DNA from: Candidatus Buchananbacteria bacterium
Lineage (GTDB): Bacteria; Patescibacteriota; Patescibacteriia; CAIXNZ01
Assembly: GCA_030592165.1 (NCBI GenBank)
Contig: JAUVKC010000051.1
Location: 1 to 7,671, forward strand
Length of the DNA: 7,671 bases
Direction: 5' to 3'
Shown here: positions 1 to 4,532 of the stretch, in pieces
Position numbering within the stretch: position 1 is the stretch's first letter
Layout: each line of letters begins with the position of its first letter
Translations under genes and position numbers: made by a program
Notes under the pieces: generated by a model
Databases searched by the model: none
The model's input: the letters and a program-made list of their open reading frames with translations, nothing else
What the model was told of the DNA's origin: nothing

Positions 1-80
1 ATAGCTCTAATTGAACGTTTTTGCCATAGCATCTCCTGTATTTGTTCTCGTTCTTCAATTGTAAGTTGTTTATATTTCAT
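1..80 (-). CDS. IS30-family transposase, N-terminal fragment
   Basis: The start codon is at 78-80 and 26 codons are visible before the left edge: MKYKQLTIEEREQIQEMLWQ, then KRSIRA. The pattern 'YKQLT.EER..I..ML...SIRAIA' is typical of the first helices of the N-terminal helix-turn-helix DNA-binding domain of IS30-family transposases, which cut and join DNA at the element ends. The catalytic DDE domain lies outside the window, so activity cannot be judged. No Shine-Dalgarno sequence precedes the ATG. Instead a perfect 8-bp inverted repeat (81-88 with 97-104) directly abuts it. The gene continues beyond position 1. Confidence 0.75.
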   Translation of the reverse strand, partial: MKYKQLTIEEREQIQEMLWQKRSIRA

Positions 81-104
81 ACACTTCTATTTTATCAGAA
101 GTGT
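81..104 (-). promoter_or_regulatory. Hairpin abutting the transposase start codon
   Basis: ACACTTCT (81-88) and AGAAGTGT (97-104) are exact reverse complements separated by 8 nt. On the minus strand the hairpin ends one base before the ATG. The structure is seen in the sequence. A role in limiting transposase translation from read-through transcripts is inferred from how other insertion sequences behave. Confidence 0.5.
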
Positions 105-201
105 TGCACTTACTTATTGAACCTAGAAGGTAATGTGTACACACATATTGCACTTTTTTATATTTAAATATTAAAAAATATTTTTTTATTCTTTACCCCG
201 C

Positions 202-231
202 TTGACAGAGGAATTAGCTTAAAGTTATAAT
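202..231 (+). promoter_or_regulatory. Strong sigma-70-type promoter for the coiled-coil gene
   Basis: A consensus -35 box TTGACA (202-207) and a consensus -10 box TATAAT (226-231) are separated by 18 nt. An A/T-rich tract upstream (about 156-195), including AAATATT/AATATTT arms at 166-172 and 177-183, could act as an UP element. The expected transcription start near 238 leaves only about 17 nt of leader before the ATG at 255. Confidence 0.8.
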
Positions 232-254
232 ACTTATATATTTAAAATATAATT

Positions 255-542
255 ATGAATCAGGAAAAAACATTACAAAATATTTCGGAAACGCTAGAGT
301 TTATAAAAGACAATGCGGCTACTAAAGAAGACTTGGAGACTTTTGCCACTAAAGAAGATTTAGAAAATTTTGCTACTAAGGAAGAATTAGTAGAATCAAA
401 AGATGAAATTCTAACTCAAATTGATAAATTTATAGCTTTACACCAAAAGCTTGATTTGGAAATGAGTGCTTTTCGGTCACGCTTTGAGCGGTTGGAACTG
501 GAAATGCAAAAATCATTAAAAAGTGGAGATGCCGGGATTTAG
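255..542 (+). CDS. Small coiled-coil protein with 9-residue repeats, function unknown
   Basis: This 95-residue, highly charged protein has no signal peptide or membrane segment. Residues 22-48 are three tandem 9-residue units, ATKEDLETF, ATKEDLENF and ATKEELVES, encoded by 27-nt repeats at 318-398. The rest is rich in Leu, Glu and Lys with heptad-like spacing (about 50-88), so the protein is probably a long helical coiled coil that oligomerises. Repeats of the 'ATK.DL..F' type occur in many small uncharacterised bacterial proteins, but no function follows from that. The ATG at 255 was chosen because the promoter lies 24 nt upstream; no Shine-Dalgarno sequence is visible in the very short leader. 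The gene is monocistronic and converges on xer. It sits directly beside an insertion sequence end. Confidence 0.7.
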   Translation: MNQEKTLQNISETLEFIKDNAATKEDLETFATKEDLENFATKEELVESKDEILTQIDKFIALHQKLDLEMSAFRSRFERLELEMQKSLKSGDAGI

Positions 543-570
543 AGCGTAATAATTTTTATACTATAAATTA

Positions 571-599
571 AAAAATCTACCTTTAGGGTAGTATTTTTT
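571..599. terminator. Putative bidirectional terminator between convergent genes
   Basis: CTACC (577-581) and GGTAG (587-591) form a short stem around TTTAG, preceded by an A run (571-575) and followed by a T run (594-599). The arrangement can serve the coiled-coil gene rightwards and xer leftwards. The 5-bp stem is weak, so efficiency is uncertain. Confidence 0.55.
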
Positions 600-1542
600 A
601 TTCTCCTTTTCTCTTCTTCCCATGAAAATTCTTATAAACTTCTCTAAGCTGTTTATCAGTAACATGAGTATAAATTTGGGTAGTTGTAATTGAAGAATGG
701 CCAAGCATTGATTGAACTGAACGAATATCAGCGCCGCCAATTAAAAGGTCAGTGGCAAAAGAATGACGCAATACATGAGGGGTTATTTTTTTGGTAATAC
801 CAGCAATCTTGGCATACTTTTGGACAATTCTTTGAATAGAGCGAGGAGTTAATCCTTTATCATCAGCAGTTTTATTTCTTTCTTTACCGGCTTTATCATG
901 ATTAGTAAATAAATATTGTGACATATCTTTTCGTTCTTTTAAATATTTTTCAAGCCAGTGTTTAGATTGATTTGATAAAAAAACAACTCGAAGTTTTGAA
1001 CCTTTACCTCGAACAGTAAATTCATCTTTTTTAAGATTAATATCTTCTTTTTTTAAACTTGCTAATTCTGAAACACGCAGACCAGTTGAAAAAAGAGTTT
1101 CAATAATTGCTTTGTCTCTATATTTAATAATGCTAAGTTGATCAATCGTCATAGGAGCTTCTAAGAAATTTTCTAAATCACTACCTTCAAGAAATTCAAT
1201 TTGTCGGTCAGGCATTTTAGCTAGTTCTATTTTTTCAGGAGCTAATGTCTTGATATCACGTTTAGCTAAGTATTTAAGAAAGGCTCGTAAGGCAATTAGA
1301 TGATAATTCTGGGTGTTTTTTTTCAATGTCTGACCACTGGCATCTTTTTGGCGATTTAACCAAAGTCGAAAGTTTCTCACCTTATCCTGACTTATTTTTC
1401 CTGGATCATTAATATTTGCCCAAACAAAAAAACGTTTGAGATAAAATTTATAATTCTCAGTAGTGTTTTTTGCCCTACCTTTTTCAATCTCTAAATATTC
1501 TAAAAATTCCTGAGCAAGTTTTAATAATTTGTTGGTTGCCAT
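598..1542 (-). CDS. xerD: Tyrosine recombinase of the XerC/XerD type
   Basis: This is a complete 314-residue site-specific recombinase, slightly longer than the roughly 300 residues usual for XerC/XerD. Residues 5-95 form the N-terminal SAM-like, core-binding domain (EFLEYLEIEKG, then the 'N.T..Y...L..F..W' pattern). The C-terminal catalytic domain carries the full active-site set: Arg156 in STGLR, Lys180 in RGKGSK, His256 and Arg259 in HVLRHSFAT, His282 in LGHSSI, and the nucleophile Tyr291 in QIYTHV. Xer proteins resolve chromosome dimers at dif by strand exchange through a 3'-phosphotyrosine intermediate. A role as integrase of a mobile element cannot be excluded. XerC and XerD cannot be separated from one sequence alone, so the symbol is tentative. 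The ATG at 1542 has no clear Shine-Dalgarno site. The TAA lies inside the shared terminator T run. No convincing dif site is visible nearby. Confidence 0.9.
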   Translation of the reverse strand: MATNKLLKLAQEFLEYLEIEKGRAKNTTENYKFYLKRFFVWANINDPGKISQDKVRNFRLWLNRQKDASGQTLKKNTQNYHLIALRAFLKYLAKRDIKTLAPEKIELAKMPDRQIEFLEGSDLENFLEAPMTIDQLSIIKYRDKAIIETLFSTGLRVSELASLKKEDINLKKDEFTVRGKGSKLRVVFLSNQSKHWLEKYLKERKDMSQYLFTNHDKAGKERNKTADDKGLTPRSIQRIVQKYAKIAGITKKITPHVLRHSFATDLLIGGADIRSVQSMLGHSSITTTQIYTHVTDKQLREVYKNFHGKKRKGE

Positions 1543-1580
1543 GGTATTGTGGAATTAAATTAATATGTATACGGTGAAAC

Positions 1581-1616
1581 ACCTGCCTTCGCACTAACGT
1601 GCTTCGGCAGGCAGGT
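1581..1616. repeat. GC-rich imperfect palindrome (dispersed-repeat type)
   Basis: ACCTGCC (1581-1587) pairs with GGCAGGT (1610-1616), and inside it GCAC (1591-1594) pairs with GTGC (1599-1602) around TAAC. The internal loops are TTC and TTCGGCA. The block is much richer in G and C than its surroundings, so it stands out as a foreign or repeated element. From memory, 'GGCAGGCAGG' palindromes of this kind recur between genes in Patescibacteria genomes. Only one copy is in this window, so its repeat status is inferred. It lies upstream of xer and would fold in its leader if transcribed. Confidence 0.55.
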
Positions 1617-1625
1617 TGATATTGT

Positions 1626-1661
1626 TCACTGATTACACTGATATCTCTGTGTAATCTGTGA
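1626..1661. repeat. Inverted repeat of the 'ATTACACTGAT' type
   Basis: Two 13-nt arms, 1626-1638 and 1649-1661, are complementary except for one T-T mismatch: TCAC-T-GATTACAC and GTGTAATC-T-GTGA around a 10-nt loop. A further partial unit, AATCTGTG, occurs at 1653-1660 and again at 1667-1674. The block lies 9 nt from the preceding GC-rich palindrome. Together they fill most of the gap between the zinc-ribbon gene and xer. No T run follows, so it is not an intrinsic terminator. Confidence 0.55.
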
Positions 1662-1732
1662 GTATGAATCTGTGGTTTAAGTTACCTATATCCTTATTTT
1701 ACGACACTTTTAAAATTTTAGCAAAAGAAAAA

Positions 1733-1757
1733 AGGCTACATGTGTAGCCTCTTTATT
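1733..1757 (-). terminator. Intrinsic terminator of the pgeF-DUF1232-zinc-ribbon unit
   Basis: AGGCTACA (1733-1740) and TGTAGCCT (1743-1750) form a perfect 8-bp inverted repeat. On the minus strand the stem is followed by a T run (from the A run at 1728-1733), just past the stop codon of the zinc-ribbon gene. The plus strand also ends in a T-rich tract, so it may work in both directions. Confidence 0.85.
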
Positions 1758-1759
1758 TT

Positions 1760-2152
1760 TTAATGCATTTTTTCCTTGACCGGTTTATCACTTTCGACCA
1801 TTTTTTTGGCATATGCCTTAATTACATCCATATCTGGACTTGGATTCCCGGTGACAATCATTTGACCGCCGTCCTTTATTTTTATCATTTCACCGATATT
1901 GATTTTTTTTTGCTTTCCTAGTTCTCCGCTTGCCCCAACTTGAAAAGAAACTCCAGCAAATTCTTCGCTAAACGCGACGCATTTTGAATTAGTTTTACAA
2001 CTGGTTTTGATGTTAGGAGCTGAAAGCATTGGTTGTAGAGCCTCAATACTAGCACAATAGGGACAGACATCATTGCAGTCATCCTCGTCATCATCAAATT
2101 GCTCTGTTATGTTACCGCAACACGCACATTTATAATCCCTTAGTATCGGCAT
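1760..2152 (-). CDS. FmdB-like zinc-ribbon protein, function unknown
   Basis: This 130-residue protein opens with MPILRDYKCACCG and has two Cys pairs, Cys9-x2-Cys12 and Cys30-x2-Cys33, separated by a very acidic loop (DDDEDD, 20-25). That is the layout of small zinc-ribbon proteins of the FmdB type, so it probably binds one zinc ion. Cys52 and Cys58 might bind another metal or form a disulfide. Residues 55-115 look like a small beta-rich domain without a recognised family. The frame stays open upstream to an ATG at 2233, but the ATG at 2152 is preferred. A GGAGGG site lies 6 nt before it, and the conserved MPI..Y.C..CG opening begins there. This start overlaps the end of the DUF1232-like gene by 23 nt, which suggests coupled translation. 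It is the last gene of its unit, followed by a terminator. No function can be assigned. Confidence 0.75.
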   Translation of the reverse strand: MPILRDYKCACCGNITEQFDDDEDDCNDVCPYCASIEALQPMLSAPNIKTSCKTNSKCVAFSEEFAGVSFQVGASGELGKQKKINIGEMIKIKDGGQMIVTGNPSPDMDVIKAYAKKMVESDKPVKEKMH

Positions 2153-2408
2153 TTTCACCCTCCCTGTTGTTTGAACTTTCAGCCATTGATATTTTTTTGT
2201 TTCGTCCTGTGTATTTGGTAATATCCAGACCAAAATACTTTAAAACTAAAACCATTACGATTGAAGCTACAAATTCGTCAAGATTTCCTATCCCAGGAAT
2301 ATTGTCTGGAATGACTTCAATGATCCCTGCTCCAGGGTTGAAAATATAAATCAGTGAGACAAGCCCAACACTCAAAGAACCAAGTTTCAAAATGATTTTT
2401 TTGAACAT
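2130..2408 (-). CDS. Small DUF1232 (YkvA)-like membrane protein
   Basis: This is a 92-residue protein. Residues 8-32 are hydrophobic and probably a membrane segment. They run into NPGAGIIEVIPDNIPGIGNL and DE (24-45), which matches the DUF1232/YkvA signature 'SPIDLIPD.IP.IG.LDD'. A second hydrophobic helix follows (46-60, VASIVMVLVLKYFG), then a polar tail (65-92). DUF1232 proteins are small, often membrane-bound and of unknown biochemical role. The ATG at 2408 is preceded by a strong AAGGAGGG site with 6 nt spacing. Directly upstream of that site is a GTCATC/GATGAC inverted repeat that is shared with the divergent gene at 3437. The gene starts 44 nt after the pgeF-like stop codon and overlaps the zinc-ribbon gene by 23 nt, so the three are probably one transcript. 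Confidence 0.75.
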   Translation of the reverse strand: MFKKIILKLGSLSVGLVSLIYIFNPGAGIIEVIPDNIPGIGNLDEFVASIVMVLVLKYFGLDITKYTGRNKKISMAESSNNREGENADTKGL

Positions 2409-2414
2409 TTTTAA

Positions 2415-2450
2415 CCCTCCTTGTCATCAAGGATTTTAGTAAAGGATGAC
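2415..2450 (-). promoter_or_regulatory. Leader element A: hairpin abutting the Shine-Dalgarno site
   Basis: On the minus strand the order is GTCATC, 16 nt, GATGAC, and immediately AAGGAGGG, then 6 nt to the ATG at 2408. The 6-bp arms are exact complements. The same order, arms, 16-nt spacing and Shine-Dalgarno extension occur at 3394-3429 in front of the two-TM gene. In this copy CCTTG (just inside the hairpin) could also pair with CAAGG, which contains part of the Shine-Dalgarno site, around ATGA. The similarity is seen in the sequence; a regulatory role is inferred. Confidence 0.55.
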
Positions 2451-2452
2451 GG

Positions 2453-3202
2453 TTATTTTTTACCAATAATGGCAATTTGACGCCCTTCATTTTCATTTGC
2501 TTTTGAACGTGCGTTTGAGTAAAAAAGATGTTGGTCATGATAAGTGCAAAATTGTGAAGGCTTTATGTTGTTTTCCATGACACCACTATTTATTAGTTGC
2601 CAGGTTATTTCAGCAACTAGATCAAAACTTTTACTTTCTGGCTTATAACAATCTGGACAAATAGTTGGGCCAATATAACAAAGAATATTTTTTGGTTGAG
2701 TCTGACACCAGTTTTTCAGACAAAAAATAGTTTTCATTATTATACCGGCAATAATACCAGATTTTCCTGCATGGATCAAAGCAAAGGTTCCTGTTTTTTT
2801 ATCATAAAGCATCACTGGTGCACAATCAGCTGGTAAAATAGCTAAAAATGCATTTTGATCTTGGCAAATACAAGCATCAAAGCCTTCTTCTTCATCAAAT
2901 TCATGCAGTTTGATTACAAAATTACTTTTATTTCGTATTACCATCCTTCCTGATTTTCTGGGTTTTTTTATCATGGCAACATTTGAAGTGTGATTGACCG
3001 GTAAAATTAAAAGATTTTGCTGTTCCAGCCCAATTCCCAGTTGTTTAAGAAAAATTTTTAAATTTTTTTCTGCTTGGCGACCCTGAGTTGCTTGATCTCG
3101 ATCATAAGACATATTTCCAAGTTGTTTTGTCGTAACTCCATGGAGAATGTCATGATCATTAAATAATGTTGATTGGACAATTCCATTTTTCTGTAAAATC
3201 AT
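2453..3202 (-). CDS. pgeF: PgeF/YfiH-like polyphenol oxidase (laccase-domain) family protein
   Basis: This is a complete 249-residue cytosolic protein of the YfiH/PgeF (Cu-oxidase_4) family. Landmarks in order are HGVTTKQLGNMS (21-32, family HG.ST..GG.S), ILPVNHTSNV (66-75), DACICQDQNAFLAILPADC (109-127) with APVMLYD following, ALIHAGKSGIIAGI (141-154), IGPTICPDCY (177-186) and a C-terminal FYSNARSKANENEGRQIAII. The metal-binding His-Cys-His set appears intact as His71, Cys127 and His144. The flanking signatures are altered: the usual QVHG reads VNHT and HAGWRG reads HAGKSG. In E. coli PgeF proofreads peptidoglycan precursors by removing wrongly added L-serine; relatives act on purine nucleosides, so substrate is uncertain. 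The ATG at 3202 has an AAAGGAGG site about 9 nt upstream and a good promoter. It is first in a three-gene unit. Confidence 0.85.
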   Translation of the reverse strand: MILQKNGIVQSTLFNDHDILHGVTTKQLGNMSYDRDQATQGRQAEKNLKIFLKQLGIGLEQQNLLILPVNHTSNVAMIKKPRKSGRMVIRNKSNFVIKLHEFDEEEGFDACICQDQNAFLAILPADCAPVMLYDKKTGTFALIHAGKSGIIAGIIMKTIFCLKNWCQTQPKNILCYIGPTICPDCYKPESKSFDLVAEITWQLINSGVMENNIKPSQFCTYHDQHLFYSNARSKANENEGRQIAIIGKK

Positions 3203-3239
3203 TAGAAATAGCCTCCTTTTTTAAATGAACTATTAAATG

Positions 3240-3268
3240 ATTTTAGCAAATTATTTGAAAGATGGCAA
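3240..3268 (-). promoter_or_regulatory. Promoter of the pgeF-like unit
   Basis: On the minus strand, TTGCCA (3263-3268, five of six matches to TTGACA) is followed after 17 nt by TAAAAT (3240-3245, five of six matches to TATAAT). TG one base before the -10 box gives an extended -10. The predicted start near 3233 leaves about a 30-nt leader with the Shine-Dalgarno site at 3212-3218. Confidence 0.75.
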
Positions 3269-3338
3269 GTCTCTGACCTTAGTTTGTTGGATTGAATAAA
3301 TTATGCGAATAAATAGATTAAAAAAAAGCTATGACGGG

Positions 3339-3365
3339 TTGACAAATAGGACTAAATATGATAAT
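3339..3365 (+). promoter_or_regulatory. Promoter of the two-TM gene
   Basis: TTGACA (3339-3344) is followed after 15 nt by GATAAT (3360-3365). The spacer is short for sigma-70. ATAATT one base later gives 16 nt. The same TTGACAAAT...TGATAAT layout with a 15-nt gap recurs before rpsO. The leader to the ATG at 3437 would be about 65 nt. Confidence 0.6.
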
Positions 3366-3393
3366 TTCAAGATAATCGTAAATTCACAACAAG

Positions 3394-3429
3394 GTCATCT
3401 TTAACACCAATTTGGGATGACAAGGAGGG
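3394..3429 (+). promoter_or_regulatory. Leader element B: hairpin abutting the Shine-Dalgarno site
   Basis: GTCATC (3394-3399) and GATGAC (3416-3421) are exact complements 16 nt apart, followed at once by AAGGAGGG (3422-3429) and 7 nt later by the ATG at 3437. It matches leader element A (2415-2450, minus) in arms, spacing and a 14-nt identical block, GATGACAAGGAGGG, while the loop has diverged. Confidence 0.55.
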
Positions 3430-3436
3430 AAATTAA

Positions 3437-3985
3437 ATGTCTAAAGAAAAAAAAGGTGTTGTTTTGGCAAAAACTAATTCAACGCTAGGTTGTCTAACGG
3501 AGATTTTTGTGCTTGTGGCAGTTTCATTTTGTTTATTAATGATGATTTTTGTTACTTTTCAGAAAGCTCCAGATCGAATTCCGATTGATTTACATGATTT
3601 TTCAGGCAGGATATTTTCTGCACATGAAGTTAAACCAGGTACGTTTACAGTAGAAAAGGATTTTTCTGAAGTTTATCACTGGGGAGACGATGCTATTATT
3701 ACTTATCAAAAAAAAGGTAGTCTAGGTAATATATATTTACGTGCCTGGCGACCAGATCCTCAAACAGTTAATGTTTTTCAATATGCTGAAAAAACTATCG
3801 CTGTTTCAAATTTTACTTGGTATCTTGATGAAATAAAGGTAAATGGTAATACCATTAACTATTTTTTAAAAAAAGATCAAAGTATGATTATTTTTTTCAC
3901 AATTGCTATGATAATGACGTTTGCGTCTATTTTTATAGGTATCATTCAGAGAGAAAAATCAAAAAAGATGATCAATGATCTTTAA
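3437..3985 (+). CDS. Two-TM membrane protein with an extracytoplasmic domain, function unknown
   Basis: I do not recognise a family in this 182-residue protein. It has a Lys-rich N-terminus (MSKEKK), a membrane helix at about 18-40, a soluble middle region (41-148) and a second membrane helix at about 149-170, followed by a positive tail (QREKSKK). By the positive-inside rule both ends lie in the cytoplasm and the middle region faces outside. The middle region is rich in aromatic and beta-forming residues (for example YHWGDDAIITY and IYLRAWRPDP) and has no Cys. There are no visible catalytic motifs. The ATG at 3437 has a strong AAGGAGGG site 7 nt upstream. The gene is monocistronic, with its own promoter and terminator, and divergent from the pgeF-like unit. 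Its leader shares a hairpin element with the DUF1232-like membrane protein gene, which hints at shared translational control. Confidence 0.7.
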   Translation: MSKEKKGVVLAKTNSTLGCLTEIFVLVAVSFCLLMMIFVTFQKAPDRIPIDLHDFSGRIFSAHEVKPGTFTVEKDFSEVYHWGDDAIITYQKKGSLGNIYLRAWRPDPQTVNVFQYAEKTIAVSNFTWYLDEIKVNGNTINYFLKKDQSMIIFFTIAMIMTFASIFIGIIQREKSKKMINDL

Positions 3986-4009
3986 CATCGATTAGTATAA
4001 TTTAATTTT

Positions 4010-4040
4010 ATCCCGTACAATTTTGTGTACGGGATTTTTT
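4010..4040 (+). terminator. Intrinsic terminator of the two-TM gene
   Basis: ATCCCGTACA (4010-4019) and TGTACGGGAT (4026-4035) form a perfect 10-bp stem around ATTTTG, followed by a T run to 4040. It isolates this gene from rpsO. Confidence 0.92.
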
Positions 4041-4065
4041 AATTACTGTTTTAGGTACGGACATA

Positions 4066-4094
4066 TTGACAAATTTAAGAAAAATTGATAATAT
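4066..4094 (+). promoter_or_regulatory. Promoter of rpsO
   Basis: TTGACA (4066-4071) is followed by TAATAT (4089-4094) after 17 nt, or by the better-matching GATAAT (4087-4092) after 15 nt. Transcription would begin near 4100 and give a leader of about 80 nt. Confidence 0.65.
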
Positions 4095-4127
4095 TTTAAT
4101 AACTTTAATTAAGTAAAACGTTTTCTT

Positions 4128-4170
4128 GGTTATGGCGTGACGCCCTTAACTTGGATAATCGTTAAGAAAG
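4128..4170 (+). promoter_or_regulatory. Structured rpsO leader with alternative hairpins
   Basis: Two structures share one strand. In the first, GGTTA (4128-4132) and GGCG (4134-4137) pair with CGCC (4141-4144) and TAACT (4147-4151; one G-U pair), with a TGA loop. In the second, CTTAAC (4145-4150) pairs with GTTAAG (4161-4166) around a 10-nt loop, leaving only the short GGCG/CGCC hairpin upstream. The second stem ends beside AAAG, the only Shine-Dalgarno-like bases before the ATG at 4180. S15 is known to repress its own mRNA through leader structures in several bacteria. That this one does so is inference. Confidence 0.5.
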
Positions 4171-4179
4171 AAATTTACT

Positions 4180-4458
4180 ATGTCATTAACAAAAGCGCAA
4201 AAAGATCGGATTATTAAAAAATACCGGACTCATAGGACTGATACTGGTTCGTCAGAAGTACAAATTGCTATTTTAACTTCTGAAATTAAGCAATTGACTG
4301 GCCATATGAAAAAACATAAACATGATTATTCATCAAGAGTTGGTTTGATTCGCAAAGTGCAGGAAAGAAAAAGACTTATGAAGTATTTGGAAAGGGATAA
4401 TGAAACAGGATTTAAAAAGATTGTTAAAGCTTTAAAATTAAAAGTAACAGCTAAATAA
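4180..4458 (+). CDS. rpsO: 30S ribosomal protein S15
   Basis: This 92-residue protein is close to the usual 89. It shows the S15 signature throughout: HRTDTGSSEVQIAILTSEI (18-36), the central HMKKHKHDYSSR (42-53), then GLIRKVQERKRLMKYL (55-70), with a C-terminal Lys-rich helix. S15 binds the central domain of 16S rRNA early in assembly of the small-subunit platform and takes part in a bridge to the 50S subunit. The conserved His and Asp-Ser residues of the rRNA-binding loop region are present. The ATG at 4180 has only a weak upstream AAAG, so initiation may rely on the structured leader. It has its own promoter and a strong terminator. In many bacteria the next gene is pnp; here two genes intervene. 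Confidence 0.98.
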   Translation: MSLTKAQKDRIIKKYRTHRTDTGSSEVQIAILTSEIKQLTGHMKKHKHDYSSRVGLIRKVQERKRLMKYLERDNETGFKKIVKALKLKVTAK

Positions 4459-4466
4459 TATAAATT

Positions 4467-4490
4467 CCCCGCTTGTCGGGGTTTTTATTT
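4467..4490 (+). terminator. Intrinsic terminator of rpsO
   Basis: CCCCG (4467-4471) and CGGGG (4477-4481) form a stem around CTTGT, followed by TTTTT (4482-4486). It lies directly after the stop codon and should separate rpsO from the downstream genes. Confidence 0.9.
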
Positions 4491-4497
4491 AATGTAA

Positions 4498-4523
4498 AAT
4501 GCACAATTTACAATTAACAAATG
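4498..4523. repeat. Intergenic repeat R1 (left-arm type)
   Basis: AATGCACAAT (4498-4507) runs into CAATTTACAATTAACAA (4504-4520) and ATG. The 17-nt block recurs exactly at 5461-5477 (R3), and AATGCACAAT recurs at 5483-5492. Its AATTAACAA part is roughly inverted relative to R2 at 4910-4920, so the four-helix-bundle gene is flanked by imperfect inverted repeats. Confidence 0.7.
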
Positions 4524-4532
4524 TGACAAACT

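Larger units (their letters stand above)
1..127 (-). mobile_element. End of an IS30-family insertion sequence (partial)
   Basis: The window starts inside an insertion sequence whose transposase begins at 80 and reads leftwards out of the window. Outside the start codon, the minus strand from about 127 reads TCTAGGTTCAATAAG and continues to GCAACACTT. This resembles the terminal inverted repeat of IS30 as I remember it (TGTAGATTCAAT, later GCAAC), so the outer boundary is placed near 127. The other end and the target duplication are not visible, so the boundary is approximate. Family assignment rests mainly on the transposase N-terminus. Confidence 0.6.

Noticed and set aside
318..398. CRISPR-like array of 27-nt repeats
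   Set aside because: The repeats are contiguous, in frame and coding, with no spacers.
1543..1580. Possible dif site next to xer
   Set aside because: The stretch contains ATGTATAC but not two recognisable 11-bp arms around a 6-8 bp centre.
2153..2233. 27-residue N-terminal extension of the zinc-ribbon protein from an ATG at 2233
   Set aside because: It lacks a Shine-Dalgarno site and would overlap the DUF1232-like gene by 104 nt, while the ATG at 2152 has GGAGGG and the family-typical opening.
2167..2349. Plus-strand open frame of 60 codons
   Set aside because: It lies antisense within the DUF1232-like gene, has no ribosome binding site and no recognisable protein features.
2317..2538. Minus-strand open frame of 73 codons
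   Set aside because: It overlaps the ends of the pgeF-like and DUF1232-like genes in another frame and has no start signals.
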